The notes under the pieces are model-generated. The model worked only from the letters and a program-made list of their open reading frames with translations, did not search any database and was not told the DNA's origin. From contig NZ_JACYVZ010000009.1 of the NCBI RefSeq assembly GCF_014857925.1, positions 22,996 to 86,995 on the forward strand: a stretch of 64,000 nt of DNA. The letters are read 5' to 3'. How positions within the stretch are numbered: the first letter of the stretch is position 1; every line of letters starts with the position of its first letter. Shown in pieces: positions 8,876-16,433 of this stretch. This DNA comes from Cysteiniphilum marinum. Lineage in GTDB: Bacteria; Pseudomonadota; Gammaproteobacteria; Francisellales; Francisellaceae. A program made the position numbers and the translations under genes.

Positions 8876-9115
8876 GCTGATATAGCTTAGTTGTTAGAGC
8901 AATTGATTCGTAACCAATAGTTTATACCGCTCATAAATCACTTTACATTATTTTTGCCATTGAATTTCTAGTGCTTTTGGGTGATTGAGTTTTGCTAATA
9001 GTCTTAGCTATTACCTGCAACCCGATCACTCAAAAGTATCAAAAACTTCTTCGACATAAATATCGCATAATGATTTACGAGCGGTATAGCAGTTCGATTC
9101 TGCTTGTCGGCACCA
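8876..9115 (+). tRNA. tRNA-Thr(CGU) gene interrupted by a 162-bp insert; probable pseudogene
   Basis: All tRNA parts are present but split. The acceptor strand GCTGATA pairs with TGTCGGC (two G-U pairs). The D-arm is GCTT/GAGC. The anticodon loop TTCGTAA gives CGU (Thr). The T-arm is AGCAG-TTCGATT-CTGCT, followed by discriminator A and an encoded CCA. If the bases 8925-9086 plus one TA are removed, the variable loop becomes exactly five bases (AGTTT), the normal length, so the insert is precise. Decay is visible: G19 of the D-loop is T, and the last anticodon-stem pair is A-C. The unspliced gene is unlikely to yield normal tRNA-Thr unless the insert is removed from the RNA. Threonine ACG codons could be read by a UGU tRNA elsewhere. 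Confidence 0.75.
8925..9086 (+). mobile_element. 162-bp palindromic MITE with TA target duplication, inside tRNA-Thr
   Basis: The ends form an 18-bp inverted repeat when the flanking TA is included (TATACCGCTCATAAATCA against the complement of TGATTTACGAGCGGTATA, one mismatch). TA flanks both sides, as expected for IS630/Tc1-mariner-type transposition. A second inner pair (CTTTTGGGTGATT and GATCACTCAAAAG) and a central TAATAGTCTTAGCTATTA complete a long imperfect hairpin. No open frame of useful length is present, so it would need a transposase in trans. Confidence 0.7.
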
Positions 9116-9150
9116 TTTTTATTTTTTCTGCTTTTTTCTGCAAAAACTTC

Positions 9151-9194
9151 TTGAGCATCTTGCTGTAAATGATTATGTTATAGCGTATTAATAC
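9151..9194 (+). promoter_or_regulatory. Putative promoter and palindromic operator ahead of the TrpR-like gene
   Basis: TTGAGC and TATGTT are separated by 17 bp (9151-9156, 9174-9179) and make a plausible sigma-70 promoter. A perfect 10-bp palindrome, GTATTAATAC, occupies 9185-9194 at the expected transcription start, a position suited to autorepression by the regulator encoded next. No binding data can be inferred from sequence alone. Confidence 0.35.
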
Positions 9195-9204
9195 ATTGTT
9201 GATT

Positions 9205-9540
9205 ATGAATAGTATTTTTATGGTGAATATCAAACAAGCGCAGCAATCTGATATTGATGCGCTTTTTCATGCATTATCATTGCTAGAAAGTAGCAATGAG
9301 GTTGCGAAACTTTTCGAGGATTTATGTACACCTGCTGAAATCTCAGCAATGGCAGATCGTTGGCGCGCGGTTCAGGAGATCAAAAATGATAAATCCTATC
9401 GCCAGATTTATGCTGAAACTGGTGTCAGTGTAACCACTGTGGCAAGAATTGCGCGTTGTATCACCCATGGTACTGGTGGATATAATTTGATGTATGACAA
9501 AGTAGAAAAAGTAGAAAGTGCAAAAGAGAGAAGTAGGTGA
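9205..9540 (+). CDS. TrpR/YerC-family regulator, likely controlling the his operon
   Basis: This 111-residue protein matches the YerC/YecD branch of the TrpR superfamily. The helical core has DIDALFHALSLLESSNEVAKLF and then FEDLCTPAEISAMADRW. The helix-turn-helix is QEIKNDKSYRQIYAETGVSVTTVARIARCI, followed by a GGYNLMYDK tail. TrpR-family regulators named HisR or YerC are known to be linked with histidine genes in several lineages, and here the gene sits directly before hisG, which suggests repression of histidine synthesis. The start is uncertain: neither this ATG nor the one at 9220 has a good ribosome-binding site. A mini-element (R4) separates it from hisG, so co-transcription is possible but not shown. 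Confidence 0.75.
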   Translation: MNSIFMVNIKQAQQSDIDALFHALSLLESSNEVAKLFEDLCTPAEISAMADRWRAVQEIKNDKSYRQIYAETGVSVTTVARIARCITHGTGGYNLMYDKVEKVESAKERSR

Positions 9541-9549
9541 AAGAGGTCG

Positions 9550-9660
9550 TAACCATATGTATCAGTGTTGGCTGAGCGTTAGTCGAAGCCTTTATACATC
9601 GGGGTTAATACCATATAACCCTTCGACTTACGTTCAGGGTACGTGAGCACTTTTGTAGGT
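9550..9660 (-). repeat. MITE-like element, copy R4 (opposite orientation, shortened)
   Basis: Read on the minus strand it matches the inner part of R2: AAGTGCTCACGTACCCTGAA, then GTAAGTCGAAG and a CTTCGACTAACGCTCAGCCA arm. It occupies most of the gap between the TrpR-like gene and hisG. Confidence 0.6.
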
Positions 9661-9718
9661 AGAAACTTGTCATTATGACTATTGAAAAAGAGAAAAATTA
9701 AAATAAAAGGTCAGTTGA

Positions 9719-10624
9719 ATGAGTGATAGACAAAATAAACGATTGCGCATTGCAGTACAAAAGAAAGGGCGGTTAAATACAGAATCAATGGCGCTTTTTG
9801 AGAAAGTCGGCATTAAAGTACAATTGTCAAAAAGCGGGCTTTATTGTCATGCGATTGATGCGCCGGTTGATTTTCTCTTTGTGCGTGATGATGATATCCC
9901 AACTTTAGTGAATGATGGCTTTTGCGATGTTGGTATTATTGGACAGAACGTGTTGGATGAGTTTTGTTTGACATTGAATGAGAAAAAGCAAAGCAATAAT
10001 ATTACGATAGATAAAGCGCTTGGCTTTGGGGCTTGTCGCTTATCAATTGCTATTGCCAACAGCAAAGTATATGACGATATCAATAGCCTAAAAGCAATGA
10101 AAGTTGCGACCTCATATCCTGAGCTATTAATGGCGTTTTCACGTGAAAATAACCTCGATTTATCGATTTTAAATATTTCAGGCTCGGTGGAAATTGCACC
10201 TAATCTTGGTATGGCTGATGCGATATGTGATCTGGTATCAACAGGACGCACATTGGAGGAGAATAATCTCAAAGAAGTCGTTGAAATCATGCAATCACAG
10301 GCATTGTTAATTCGTAATAGCCATACACTTGCACCAGAGCTTGAAGCATTCTATCTGCGTTTGATCGATCGAATGAATGGGGTGATGCAAGCCAAAGAAA
10401 GTAAATATGTGATGTTTCATGCGCCTAAGTCATCACTTAATGCCATCAATGATATTCTGCCAGGTCACGAAGGGCAGACGATTATCCCTATCGCAGGGGT
10501 TCATGATAAGGTGGCTGTGCATATTGTGACGACGGAAGGTGTGTTTTGGAATACATTGGAGCGTTTAAAGCAGGCAGGTGCCAGTGCGATTTTAGTGTTG
10601 CCAATAGAAAAAATGCTAGCGTGA
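9719..10624 (+). CDS. hisG: ATP phosphoribosyltransferase (long form)
   Basis: HisG catalyses the first step of histidine synthesis: ATP plus PRPP gives N1-phosphoribosyl-ATP. The 301-residue length marks the long, HisZ-independent form with its own regulatory ACT-like C-terminal domain (about 225-301), so histidine feedback inhibition is expected on the enzyme. Visible family blocks are LRIAVQKKGRLNTESMALFEKVGI at the start, DVGIIGQNVLDE, the ATSYPELLM stretch, and the PRPP-binding region GSVEIAPNLGMADAICDLVSTGRTL. AAAAGG lies about nine bases before the ATG. It is the first enzyme gene of the operon and is followed 17 bases later by hisD. Confidence 0.96.
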   Translation: MSDRQNKRLRIAVQKKGRLNTESMALFEKVGIKVQLSKSGLYCHAIDAPVDFLFVRDDDIPTLVNDGFCDVGIIGQNVLDEFCLTLNEKKQSNNITIDKALGFGACRLSIAIANSKVYDDINSLKAMKVATSYPELLMAFSRENNLDLSILNISGSVEIAPNLGMADAICDLVSTGRTLEENNLKEVVEIMQSQALLIRNSHTLAPELEAFYLRLIDRMNGVMQAKESKYVMFHAPKSSLNAINDILPGHEGQTIIPIAGVHDKVAVHIVTTEGVFWNTLERLKQAGASAILVLPIEKMLA

Positions 10625-10641
10625 GAATGTGAGAATGAAAG

Positions 10642-11973
10642 ATGATTAGAACTTATCAAGTCAATATCGATGATAAACCTACTTGGCAATCTCTTCTTAA
10701 GCGTGCGCCACAAGTTAATAGTAATGACTTAAATAAACAAGTTGAAGTGATTATTAATGAAGTAAAACGCAATAAAGACCAAGCACTATTTGACTACACT
10801 GCGCGCTTTGATCGTTGTGAGCTTGATAGTTTATATATAACAGAAGCTGAAATAAAAGAAGCGTATGCGCTAGTTAGCAATAAAGACATTGAGTTAATCA
10901 AAACTATTATTGCCAGAGTGAAAAATTACCATGAGATCAATAAGCCTAAAAATACTATAGTTGATAGTAATGACGGTGTGTGTTGTCATAAAGTTTTTAG
11001 CGCTATTGAGAGCGTTGGCTTATATGTGCCTGGCGGAAGTGCACCTTTGATCTCAACACTTATTATGCTAGCAATTCCAGCAAAAGTAGCAGGATGTAGG
11101 CAAGTAAATGTCTGCACACCAGTGAATGCACAAGGCAAAATTCACCCATTATTATTAGTCGCCGCTGATCTATGTGGTGTTGATGTCATCTATAAAATAG
11201 GTGGGGCTCAAGCCATTGCTGCGATGGCTTATGGCACAGAATCCGTCATTAAAGTCAATAAGATCTATGGTCCAGGTAATAGTTGGGTAACTAAAGCGAA
11301 GATGCTTGTTGCGGATGATATTGACGGGGCTGCAATTGATATGCCAGCGGGTCCTTCTGAAGTCTTGGTAATTGCTGAGAGGCAAGCAAATGCTCAGTTT
11401 GTCGCAGCAGATTTACTAGCGCAAGCCGAGCATGGCGCTGATTCTCAAGCAATACTTATAACAACCAGTAATGCGTTAGCCAATGAGGTAAGTGCTGCCA
11501 TTAACCAACAATTAAATACATTAACGCGTCACGACATCATTAAAGAAGCATTAGTCCATAGTCGCATTTTAGTGGTTAAGACCTTAGAAGATGCTTTTAT
11601 ACTTGCTAATGACTATGCGCCTGAGCATTTGATTTTACAGGTACAAGACCATGAGAAGTATATTGATCAAATTCACAATGCCGGTGCGGTATTTATGGGG
11701 CAATGGGCAGCTGAAGCATTAGGTGATTATGTCACTGGATCAAACCATGTGTTGCCAACGTATGGCTATGCTAAGTCATTTAGCGGTTTATCAACGATTG
11801 ATTTTATGAAAGCAATGAGTGTGCAATATGTCGATGAAAAAGGATTGTTAGCTATCGGTGATTTAGCGACACAATTGGCTGATATTGAGGGTTTAACAGC
11901 GCATAAACTAGCCGTTGATCTGCGTCTTAAGGCACTTGAAGATACAACGGAGGCGACATGTTTGAGAAGTTGA
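10642..11973 (+). CDS. hisD: Histidinol dehydrogenase
   Basis: HisD performs the last two steps, oxidising L-histidinol to histidinal and then to histidine with two NAD+, using bound zinc. The 443-residue length is normal. Signature stretches include VGLYVPGGSAPLISTLIMLA, KIGGAQAIAAMAYGTESV, KIYGPGNSWVTKAK, IDMPAGPSEVLVIA, the zinc-ligand region AEHGADSQAIL, YAPEHLILQV, and GDYVTGSNHVLPTYGYA. The start of hisC lies 16 bases inside its end, so the two are translationally coupled. Confidence 0.97.
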   Translation: MIRTYQVNIDDKPTWQSLLKRAPQVNSNDLNKQVEVIINEVKRNKDQALFDYTARFDRCELDSLYITEAEIKEAYALVSNKDIELIKTIIARVKNYHEINKPKNTIVDSNDGVCCHKVFSAIESVGLYVPGGSAPLISTLIMLAIPAKVAGCRQVNVCTPVNAQGKIHPLLLVAADLCGVDVIYKIGGAQAIAAMAYGTESVIKVNKIYGPGNSWVTKAKMLVADDIDGAAIDMPAGPSEVLVIAERQANAQFVAADLLAQAEHGADSQAILITTSNALANEVSAAINQQLNTLTRHDIIKEALVHSRILVVKTLEDAFILANDYAPEHLILQVQDHEKYIDQIHNAGAVFMGQWAAEALGDYVTGSNHVLPTYGYAKSFSGLSTIDFMKAMSVQYVDEKGLLAIGDLATQLADIEGLTAHKLAVDLRLKALEDTTEATCLRS

Positions 11974-13025
11974 TTCGCCAGGATTTAGCTGCATTTAATG
12001 CGTATTCTTCTGCGCGATCGTTAAATCTTAAAGGTGATATATTGCTTAATGCCAATGAATTACCCTATGATTTATCTGAACAAGGTTTTAATCGCTATCC
12101 TGAACCGCAACCACAAGAGTTGGTGCATGCTTTGGCAGCACTTTATCATGTTAATCAAGAGGAAATATTGGTAACACGCGGCAGTGATGAAGGCATTGAT
12201 TTGTTAGTCCGGTTATTTTGCGCCTATCAACAAGATGCGATTATGGCGTTTAAACCAACCTTTGGTATGTATCAGGTGAGTGCTCGGTTACAAGGGGTGG
12301 AGTATTTTGAATATGCACTTGATCCCGCGAATGAATTCGCACTCAATATTAATGATTTATTAAAAGCGATAAATAAAAAGCCAAATGTTAAGGTATTATT
12401 TATCTGTTCACCGAATAATCCAACTGGAAATGTAATCTCGCTAGAAGATATCGAAAGCTTATGTCTTACATTAGCCGGTAAAAGCATGATTGTTGTTGAT
12501 GAAGCCTATATTGAATTTAGTGGCGAGCAAAGTGCGACAAGCTTAATTAAGCAATATGATAATTTAGTCGTTCTTAGAACCTTATCCAAAGCATATGGTT
12601 TGGCGGCAGAGCGCGTTGGCTCTGTTATCACTAATGTCCGTTTGGTGAGCTTGATCAAAAAGGTGATTGCACCTTATCCCATCGCACTGTCAGTAGCGCA
12701 AAATGCAGTAGCTGCATTGCAACCTGCGCGTTTAGCATTAGTTAAAAACAAAATACATGAAGCGATTAGCGAGCGGACACGTTTATTTCAGTATCTACAA
12801 GCATCAAGCTTGGTTCATAAAGTATATCCCTCACAAGCTAACTTTTTATTAGTACAGTTTAAAGTGGATGTATTCAACCAATTATGTCAGGCAGGCATTA
12901 TCGTCAGATCAATGGCAAAGGTATTTAATGATGAAATGATGTTGCGTATTAGCATAGGGACTGTTGAGGAAGTCAATAAGCTTATTACAGTATTACTGAA
13001 GTTACGCACTTTAGAAAAACTATGA
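11958..13025 (+). CDS. hisC: Histidinol-phosphate aminotransferase
   Basis: This 355-residue class I/II PLP aminotransferase converts imidazole-acetol phosphate and glutamate to histidinol phosphate. Family blocks are DILLNANELPY near the start, RGSDEGIDLLVRLF, CSPNNPTGN (PLP-phosphate/substrate region), VVDEAYIEF (the Asp and Tyr that contact PLP), and LRTLSKAYGLAAERVG with the Schiff-base Lys. RISIG near the end contains the substrate-carboxylate Arg. It overlaps hisD. It is separated from hisB by a 113-bp hairpin element, which may reduce read-through to the distal genes. Confidence 0.96.
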   Translation: MFEKLIRQDLAAFNAYSSARSLNLKGDILLNANELPYDLSEQGFNRYPEPQPQELVHALAALYHVNQEEILVTRGSDEGIDLLVRLFCAYQQDAIMAFKPTFGMYQVSARLQGVEYFEYALDPANEFALNINDLLKAINKKPNVKVLFICSPNNPTGNVISLEDIESLCLTLAGKSMIVVDEAYIEFSGEQSATSLIKQYDNLVVLRTLSKAYGLAAERVGSVITNVRLVSLIKKVIAPYPIALSVAQNAVAALQPARLALVKNKIHEAISERTRLFQYLQASSLVHKVYPSQANFLLVQFKVDVFNQLCQAGIIVRSMAKVFNDEMMLRISIGTVEEVNKLITVLLKLRTLEKL

Positions 13026-13032
13026 TTTTATA

Positions 13033-13145
13033 AACACCCCGTCAGCCTTTGGCTGCCACCCCTCTTGCAAAGAGGGGAATTGGGCAACGGTGATTTTAAT
13101 TCCCCTCTTTGCAAGAGGGGTGCCGAGTTTACGAAGCGGGGTGTT
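13033..13145 (+). repeat. 113-bp nested palindromic element between hisC and hisB
   Basis: Outer ends AACACCCC and GGGGTGTT enclose a perfect 25-bp inverted repeat (13057-13081 and 13098-13122). Each arm of that repeat is itself a hairpin (CCCCTCTTGCAAAGAGGGG). It has no coding potential. GC-rich in an AT-rich operon, it could fold strongly in the his mRNA and modulate distal expression or mRNA decay. Confidence 0.8.
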
Positions 13146-13203
13146 GAAATAGCAAAAGTTCGTAAGTCCAGAGTATTAGAGAATATAAAAACAGGAGCTA
13201 TGG

Positions 13204-14283
13204 GTGCTAACAATGAAACAGCATAAATATTTATTTATAGATCGTGATGGCACAATCATTATCGAGCCAGAAGATAAACAAATTGATCATATTGATAAGC
13301 TTGATTTTTTACCGGGTGTATTTGATGCACTTATTACTTTACAACAGGCGGGATTCAAGCTCGTTATGGTTAGTAATCAAGATGGTTTAGGTACTTCTTC
13401 TTTTCCAGAAGGCGACTTTAACGCACCACATGAGTTGATGTTAAGAGTACTTAAATCGCAAGGGATTATTTTTGAAGATATTCTAATCTGTCCGCATTTT
13501 GATAACGATCATTGCGATTGTCGCAAGCCAAAAGTGGGGTTGCTCATGTCCTATTTGCGTGATCAGCGTATTGATCGCGATCACAGTTATGTCATTGGGG
13601 ATAGGTTAACTGATCTTCAGTTGGCGGATAATCTAGGGGTTAAGGGCATCCAAATTGCAAATGAGCAATATCCTGATTGGTTAACGATTAAAAACCATAT
13701 TCTTTGCACGCCAAGAGTGGCAACGATTACGCGTAAAACACAAGAAACCGACATCACCGTGTCAGTCAATTTGGATCAAGCGGGCAAAATAAATATCCAT
13801 AGTGGTATTGATTTTCTGGATCATATGCTTGAGCAAGTGGCAAAACACTCAGGTATTAGCATCGACATTCACGCGCAAGGGGATTTGCACATTGATGATC
13901 ATCATACCGTTGAGGATATTGCGATTACTTTGGGACAAGCATTATCTCAAGCCTTGGCTGATAAATTAGGTATACAACGTTATGGTTTCTTACTCCCCAT
14001 GGATGAAGCAAGTGCCCAGATTGCTTTAGATTTAAGTGGGCGATTTTATTGTTTATTTGAAGCAGATTTTAATCGTGATAAAGTTGGTGATCTATCGGTT
14101 GAGCTCGTTAGTCATTTCTTTTACTCACTGGCAGAGAGTCTTAAGGCCACCTTGCATATTAAGCTTAAAGGGCACAACACGCATCATATGATTGAGGCAG
14201 CCTTTAAAGCCTTAGGTAAAGTCTTAAAGCAAGCGGTAGCAAAGACTTCGTTAGATATGCCAAGTACCAAGGGGGTGCTATGA
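13204..14283 (+). CDS. hisB: Bifunctional histidinol-phosphatase / imidazoleglycerol-phosphate dehydratase
   Basis: The 359-residue fusion has an N-terminal HAD-type phosphatase (about 1-165), with the nucleophile in YLFIDRDGT, the zinc cysteines/histidine in CPHFDNDHCDCRKPK, and VIGDRLTDLQLA. A C-terminal dehydratase (about 170-359) has DFLDHMLEQVAKHSG, DIHAQGDLHIDDHHTVEDI and KGHNTHHMIEAAFKALGK, the manganese-binding histidine clusters. The N-terminal phosphatase fusion is the enterobacterial type. The GTG start is favoured because AGGAG sits six bases before it; an ATG nine bases further on is the alternative. The stop overlaps the hisH start by four bases. Confidence 0.96.
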   Translation: MLTMKQHKYLFIDRDGTIIIEPEDKQIDHIDKLDFLPGVFDALITLQQAGFKLVMVSNQDGLGTSSFPEGDFNAPHELMLRVLKSQGIIFEDILICPHFDNDHCDCRKPKVGLLMSYLRDQRIDRDHSYVIGDRLTDLQLADNLGVKGIQIANEQYPDWLTIKNHILCTPRVATITRKTQETDITVSVNLDQAGKINIHSGIDFLDHMLEQVAKHSGISIDIHAQGDLHIDDHHTVEDIAITLGQALSQALADKLGIQRYGFLLPMDEASAQIALDLSGRFYCLFEADFNRDKVGDLSVELVSHFFYSLAESLKATLHIKLKGHNTHHMIEAAFKALGKVLKQAVAKTSLDMPSTKGVL

Positions 14284-14882
14284 TTGCAATTATTGATTGT
14301 TGTGGCAGTAACTTTTCCTCAATCCAATATGCGTTTGAGCGCTTGGGACAAACGGTTGTGTTAACGCATAATCATGAGGTTATTCAAACAGCGGATTATG
14401 TGATCTTGCCAGGTGTTGGACATGCTAAAACGGCGATGGAGGCATTAAAGTCACATCAATTAGACCAACTGATCCCGACACTTACACAACCCGTATTAGG
14501 TATTTGTTTAGGAATGCAGTTGCTGCATGAGTTCTCAGAAGAGGGCATGGTTGAATGTTTGAAAATCATCCCAGGTAGCGTTAAAAGGTTTCAATCAAGT
14601 GATGCCTTGATTCCACATATGGGTTGGAATCGGTTATTGATTGATGATATAGCGCATAACACCAATGCCTTGTTTTCTGGGATTGAGCCTGATGATTATG
14701 TCTATTATGTGCATAGCTTCTATGCTGAGCCTACAGCGTTTACCGTGGCATATAATGACTATATTAATCACTTTAGTGCGATGGTTAATAAAGATAATTT
14801 TTATGGTATGCAGTTTCATCCAGAGAAATCAGGCAAGGTGGGCGAGCGACTGTTGAAAAATTTTATTACGAAAATTGGCTAA
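14280..14882 (+). CDS. hisH: Imidazole glycerol phosphate synthase, glutaminase subunit
   Basis: HisH is the class I glutamine amidotransferase that supplies ammonia to HisF. The 200 residues show the oxyanion region ILPGVGHAKTAM, the nucleophile elbow GICLGMQLLHEFS with catalytic Cys, YYVHSFYAEP, and the His-Glu pair in MQFHPEKSG. Its ATG overlaps the hisB stop. Its last Gly codon and TAA stop lie in the first bases of mini-element R3, so the insertion probably replaced the original C-terminal residues or stop. Its partner hisF is now separated from it by a toxin-antitoxin module and hisA. Confidence 0.96.
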   Translation: MIAIIDCCGSNFSSIQYAFERLGQTVVLTHNHEVIQTADYVILPGVGHAKTAMEALKSHQLDQLIPTLTQPVLGICLGMQLLHEFSEEGMVECLKIIPGSVKRFQSSDALIPHMGWNRLLIDDIAHNTNALFSGIEPDDYVYYVHSFYAEPTAFTVAYNDYINHFSAMVNKDNFYGMQFHPEKSGKVGERLLKNFITKIG

Positions 14883-15041
14883 GACTAAATATTCACCCAC
14901 AAGTGCTCACCGCACCCTGAGCGTAAGTCGAAGCGATGCACTGAGCATCAATCGAAGTGGGTAATAACACTTCATAGAGGCTTCGACTTACGCTCAGCCA
15001 ACGCTTACACAATTAAAGTGGGTAGGAATATGGTCATAGCC
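14877..15041 (+). repeat. MITE-like element, copy R3, fused to the end of hisH
   Basis: About 165 bp with left end GGCTAAGACTAAATATTCAC and right end whose reverse complement reads GGCTATGACCATATTCCTAC, an imperfect terminal inverted repeat of about 25 bp. The inner arms are CTGAGCGTAAGTCGAAG and CTTCGACTTACGCTCAG. The left end supplies the stop codon of hisH. Confidence 0.75.
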
Positions 15042-15113
15042 CGAAAATTTAAGGGTTAAAAAGTTGAAAAGCTAAAAAGTTTTGGATATTAGTTATCAGT
15101 AGTCTAAAATGAT

Positions 15114-15130
15114 ACTAGGTAGTACCTAGT
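15114..15130 (+). promoter_or_regulatory. Inverted-repeat operator of the toxin-antitoxin module
   Basis: ACTAGGT-AGT-ACCTAGT is a perfect 7-bp inverted repeat 17 bases upstream of the antitoxin ATG, overlapping the likely promoter. Ribbon-helix-helix antitoxins usually autorepress through such sites; binding is inferred. Confidence 0.6.
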
Positions 15131-15147
15131 GTTATAAGGAGCATATT

Positions 15148-15420
15148 ATGGCAACATCACTAAAAATTTCAGACGATTTAAAAGGGCGCATTCAGCAGCT
15201 TGCACGAGTGCAAGATAGAACGCCACATTGGATTATGATGCGGGCAATTAATGAGTATGTTTCAAAAGAAGAAAAGAAAGAACAATTTAAGCAGGAAGCA
15301 TTGGCTTCATGGCAATCTTTTAAAGAAACTGGATTGCATATTACTGGAGATGAGGCCGTTCGCTGGTTGCAAACTTGGGGAACTGACAGTGAGGAGCCTG
15401 CACCTAAATGTCACAAATAA
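15148..15420 (+). CDS. Ribbon-helix-helix (CopG/ParD-like) antitoxin
   Basis: This 90-residue protein has an N-terminal ribbon-helix-helix pattern (SLKISDDLKGRIQQLARVQDR, then TPHWIMMRAINEYVSKEEKK), which binds DNA as a dimer. The acidic, flexible C-terminal part would wrap the toxin. AAGGAG lies nine bases before the ATG. Its end overlaps the toxin start by 13 bases, the normal order and coupling for such modules. It is wedged between hisH and hisA and has its own operator, so it is probably transcribed independently of the his promoter. Confidence 0.85.
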   Translation: MATSLKISDDLKGRIQQLARVQDRTPHWIMMRAINEYVSKEEKKEQFKQEALASWQSFKETGLHITGDEAVRWLQTWGTDSEEPAPKCHK

Positions 15421-15695
15421 AAATTACAGAAGTTGCTTTACAAGGAATTCAGCGTTGCCAATCTTTTCTTGAGTCTAGAAATACTCTGGCAAGTCAACGC
15501 GCAGCAAATGAAATCGCCAAGTATATTCAATTACTTAAAGAAACCCCAGAAATTGGCAGACCATTGTCGGATCATCTTCGGGAGTTGATTATTCCATTTG
15601 GTGATTCTGGCTATGCGGTTTTATACAGATATGAAGCAGTGACGGATATTTGTCATGTTTTGGCATTTAAACATCAGAAAGAAGTAGGTTATTAA
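15408..15695 (+). CDS. RelE/ParE-superfamily toxin
   Basis: This 95-residue protein has the RelE/ParE fold pattern: a helix-rich N-terminus (ALQGIQRCQSFLESRN), RAANEIAKYIQLLKETPEIGRP, then strands LRELIIPFGDSGYAVLYRYE and ICHVLAFKHQKEVGY. The conserved GYAVLYRY and the final strand with basic residues are typical of the toxin core. RelE members cleave ribosome-bound mRNA and ParE members poison gyrase; the sequence does not decide between them. It is translated from within the antitoxin's last codons. hisA begins 12 bases after its stop, so the distal his genes may depend partly on the module's promoter. Confidence 0.85.
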   Translation: MSQIKITEVALQGIQRCQSFLESRNTLASQRAANEIAKYIQLLKETPEIGRPLSDHLRELIIPFGDSGYAVLYRYEAVTDICHVLAFKHQKEVGY

Positions 15696-15707
15696 AAGAG
15701 GAAATAA

Positions 15708-16433
15708 ATGAACATTATCCCAGCAATAGACTTAATCAATGGTCAGTGTGTACGCTTACAAAAAGGTGATTTTAATGCCATTACCCAATACACGGTTACA
15801 CCTGAAGACATGGCAATGAATTACCAACAAAGTGGTGCTAATTATTTGCATGTTGTCGATTTGGATGGCGCAAAGCAAGGTCGGCTTAAGCAGCTTGATG
15901 TGATCAAACGTATTCGCAATAGTACGACATCAATCATGCAGGTTGGTGGTGGTATTAAGAATGAAGAAACAATTGATAACTTATTATCAATCGGTGTTGA
16001 TCGTGTGGTGCTAGGTAGTATTGCCATCAAAGATTATGAGCAAACAGTACGCCTTTTTAAGCGCTTTGGTGCGGATAAAATTGTATTAGCACTTGATGTT
16101 AATATCGTTAATGGCACACCGATGGTGGCAACGCATGGCTGGGTTAATACCAGTGATCAAAGTCTATATGATGTCATTGACTATTATCTGGCATATGGTT
16201 TAGCGCATGTGCTATGTACCGACATTAGCAAAGATGGCATGTTGCAAGGCGCTAACACACAACTTTATCAAGAGTTAGTTGCTAAATATCCAAATATTTC
16301 ATTTCAAGCATCAGGTGGTATTGGTGCCTTGGCTGATTTGCACAATCTCAAAAAAACCAAGGTGCAAAGTGTGATTGTCGGACGCGCACTTTATGAAAAT
16401 AAATTTAGCTTAAATGAGGCGCTAACATGCTAA
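15708..16433 (+). CDS. hisA: ProFAR isomerase
   Basis: HisA is the (beta/alpha)8 isomerase that opens the ribose ring of ProFAR to PRFAR. In the 241 residues, the catalytic Asp lies in [19 protein letters not shown] and the second in VLALDVN. Phosphate-binding motifs are [12 protein letters not shown] and [21 protein letters not shown] before the ATG is a good ribosome-binding site. It overlaps hisF by seven bases. In the ancestral arrangement it would directly follow hisH; a toxin-antitoxin module and a mini-element now intervene. Confidence 0.96.
   Translation: MNIIPAIDLINGQCVRLQKGDFNAITQYTVTPEDMAMNYQQSGANYLHVVDLDGAKQGRLKQLDVIKRIRNSTTSIMQVGGGIKNEETIDNLLSIGVDRVVLGSIAIKDYEQTVRLFKRFGADKIVLALDVNIVNGTPMVATHGWVNTSDQSLYDVIDYYLAYGLAHVLCTDISKDGMLQGANTQLYQELVAKYPNISFQASGGIGALADLHNLKKTKVQSVIVGRALYENKFSLNEALTC

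Noticed and set aside
8876..9115. The tRNA insert considered as a group I intron
   Set aside because: Bacterial group I introns in tRNAs sit in the anticodon loop and are longer with conserved cores. Here the insert lies at the variable loop, is 162 bp and is bounded by inverted repeats and TA duplications.
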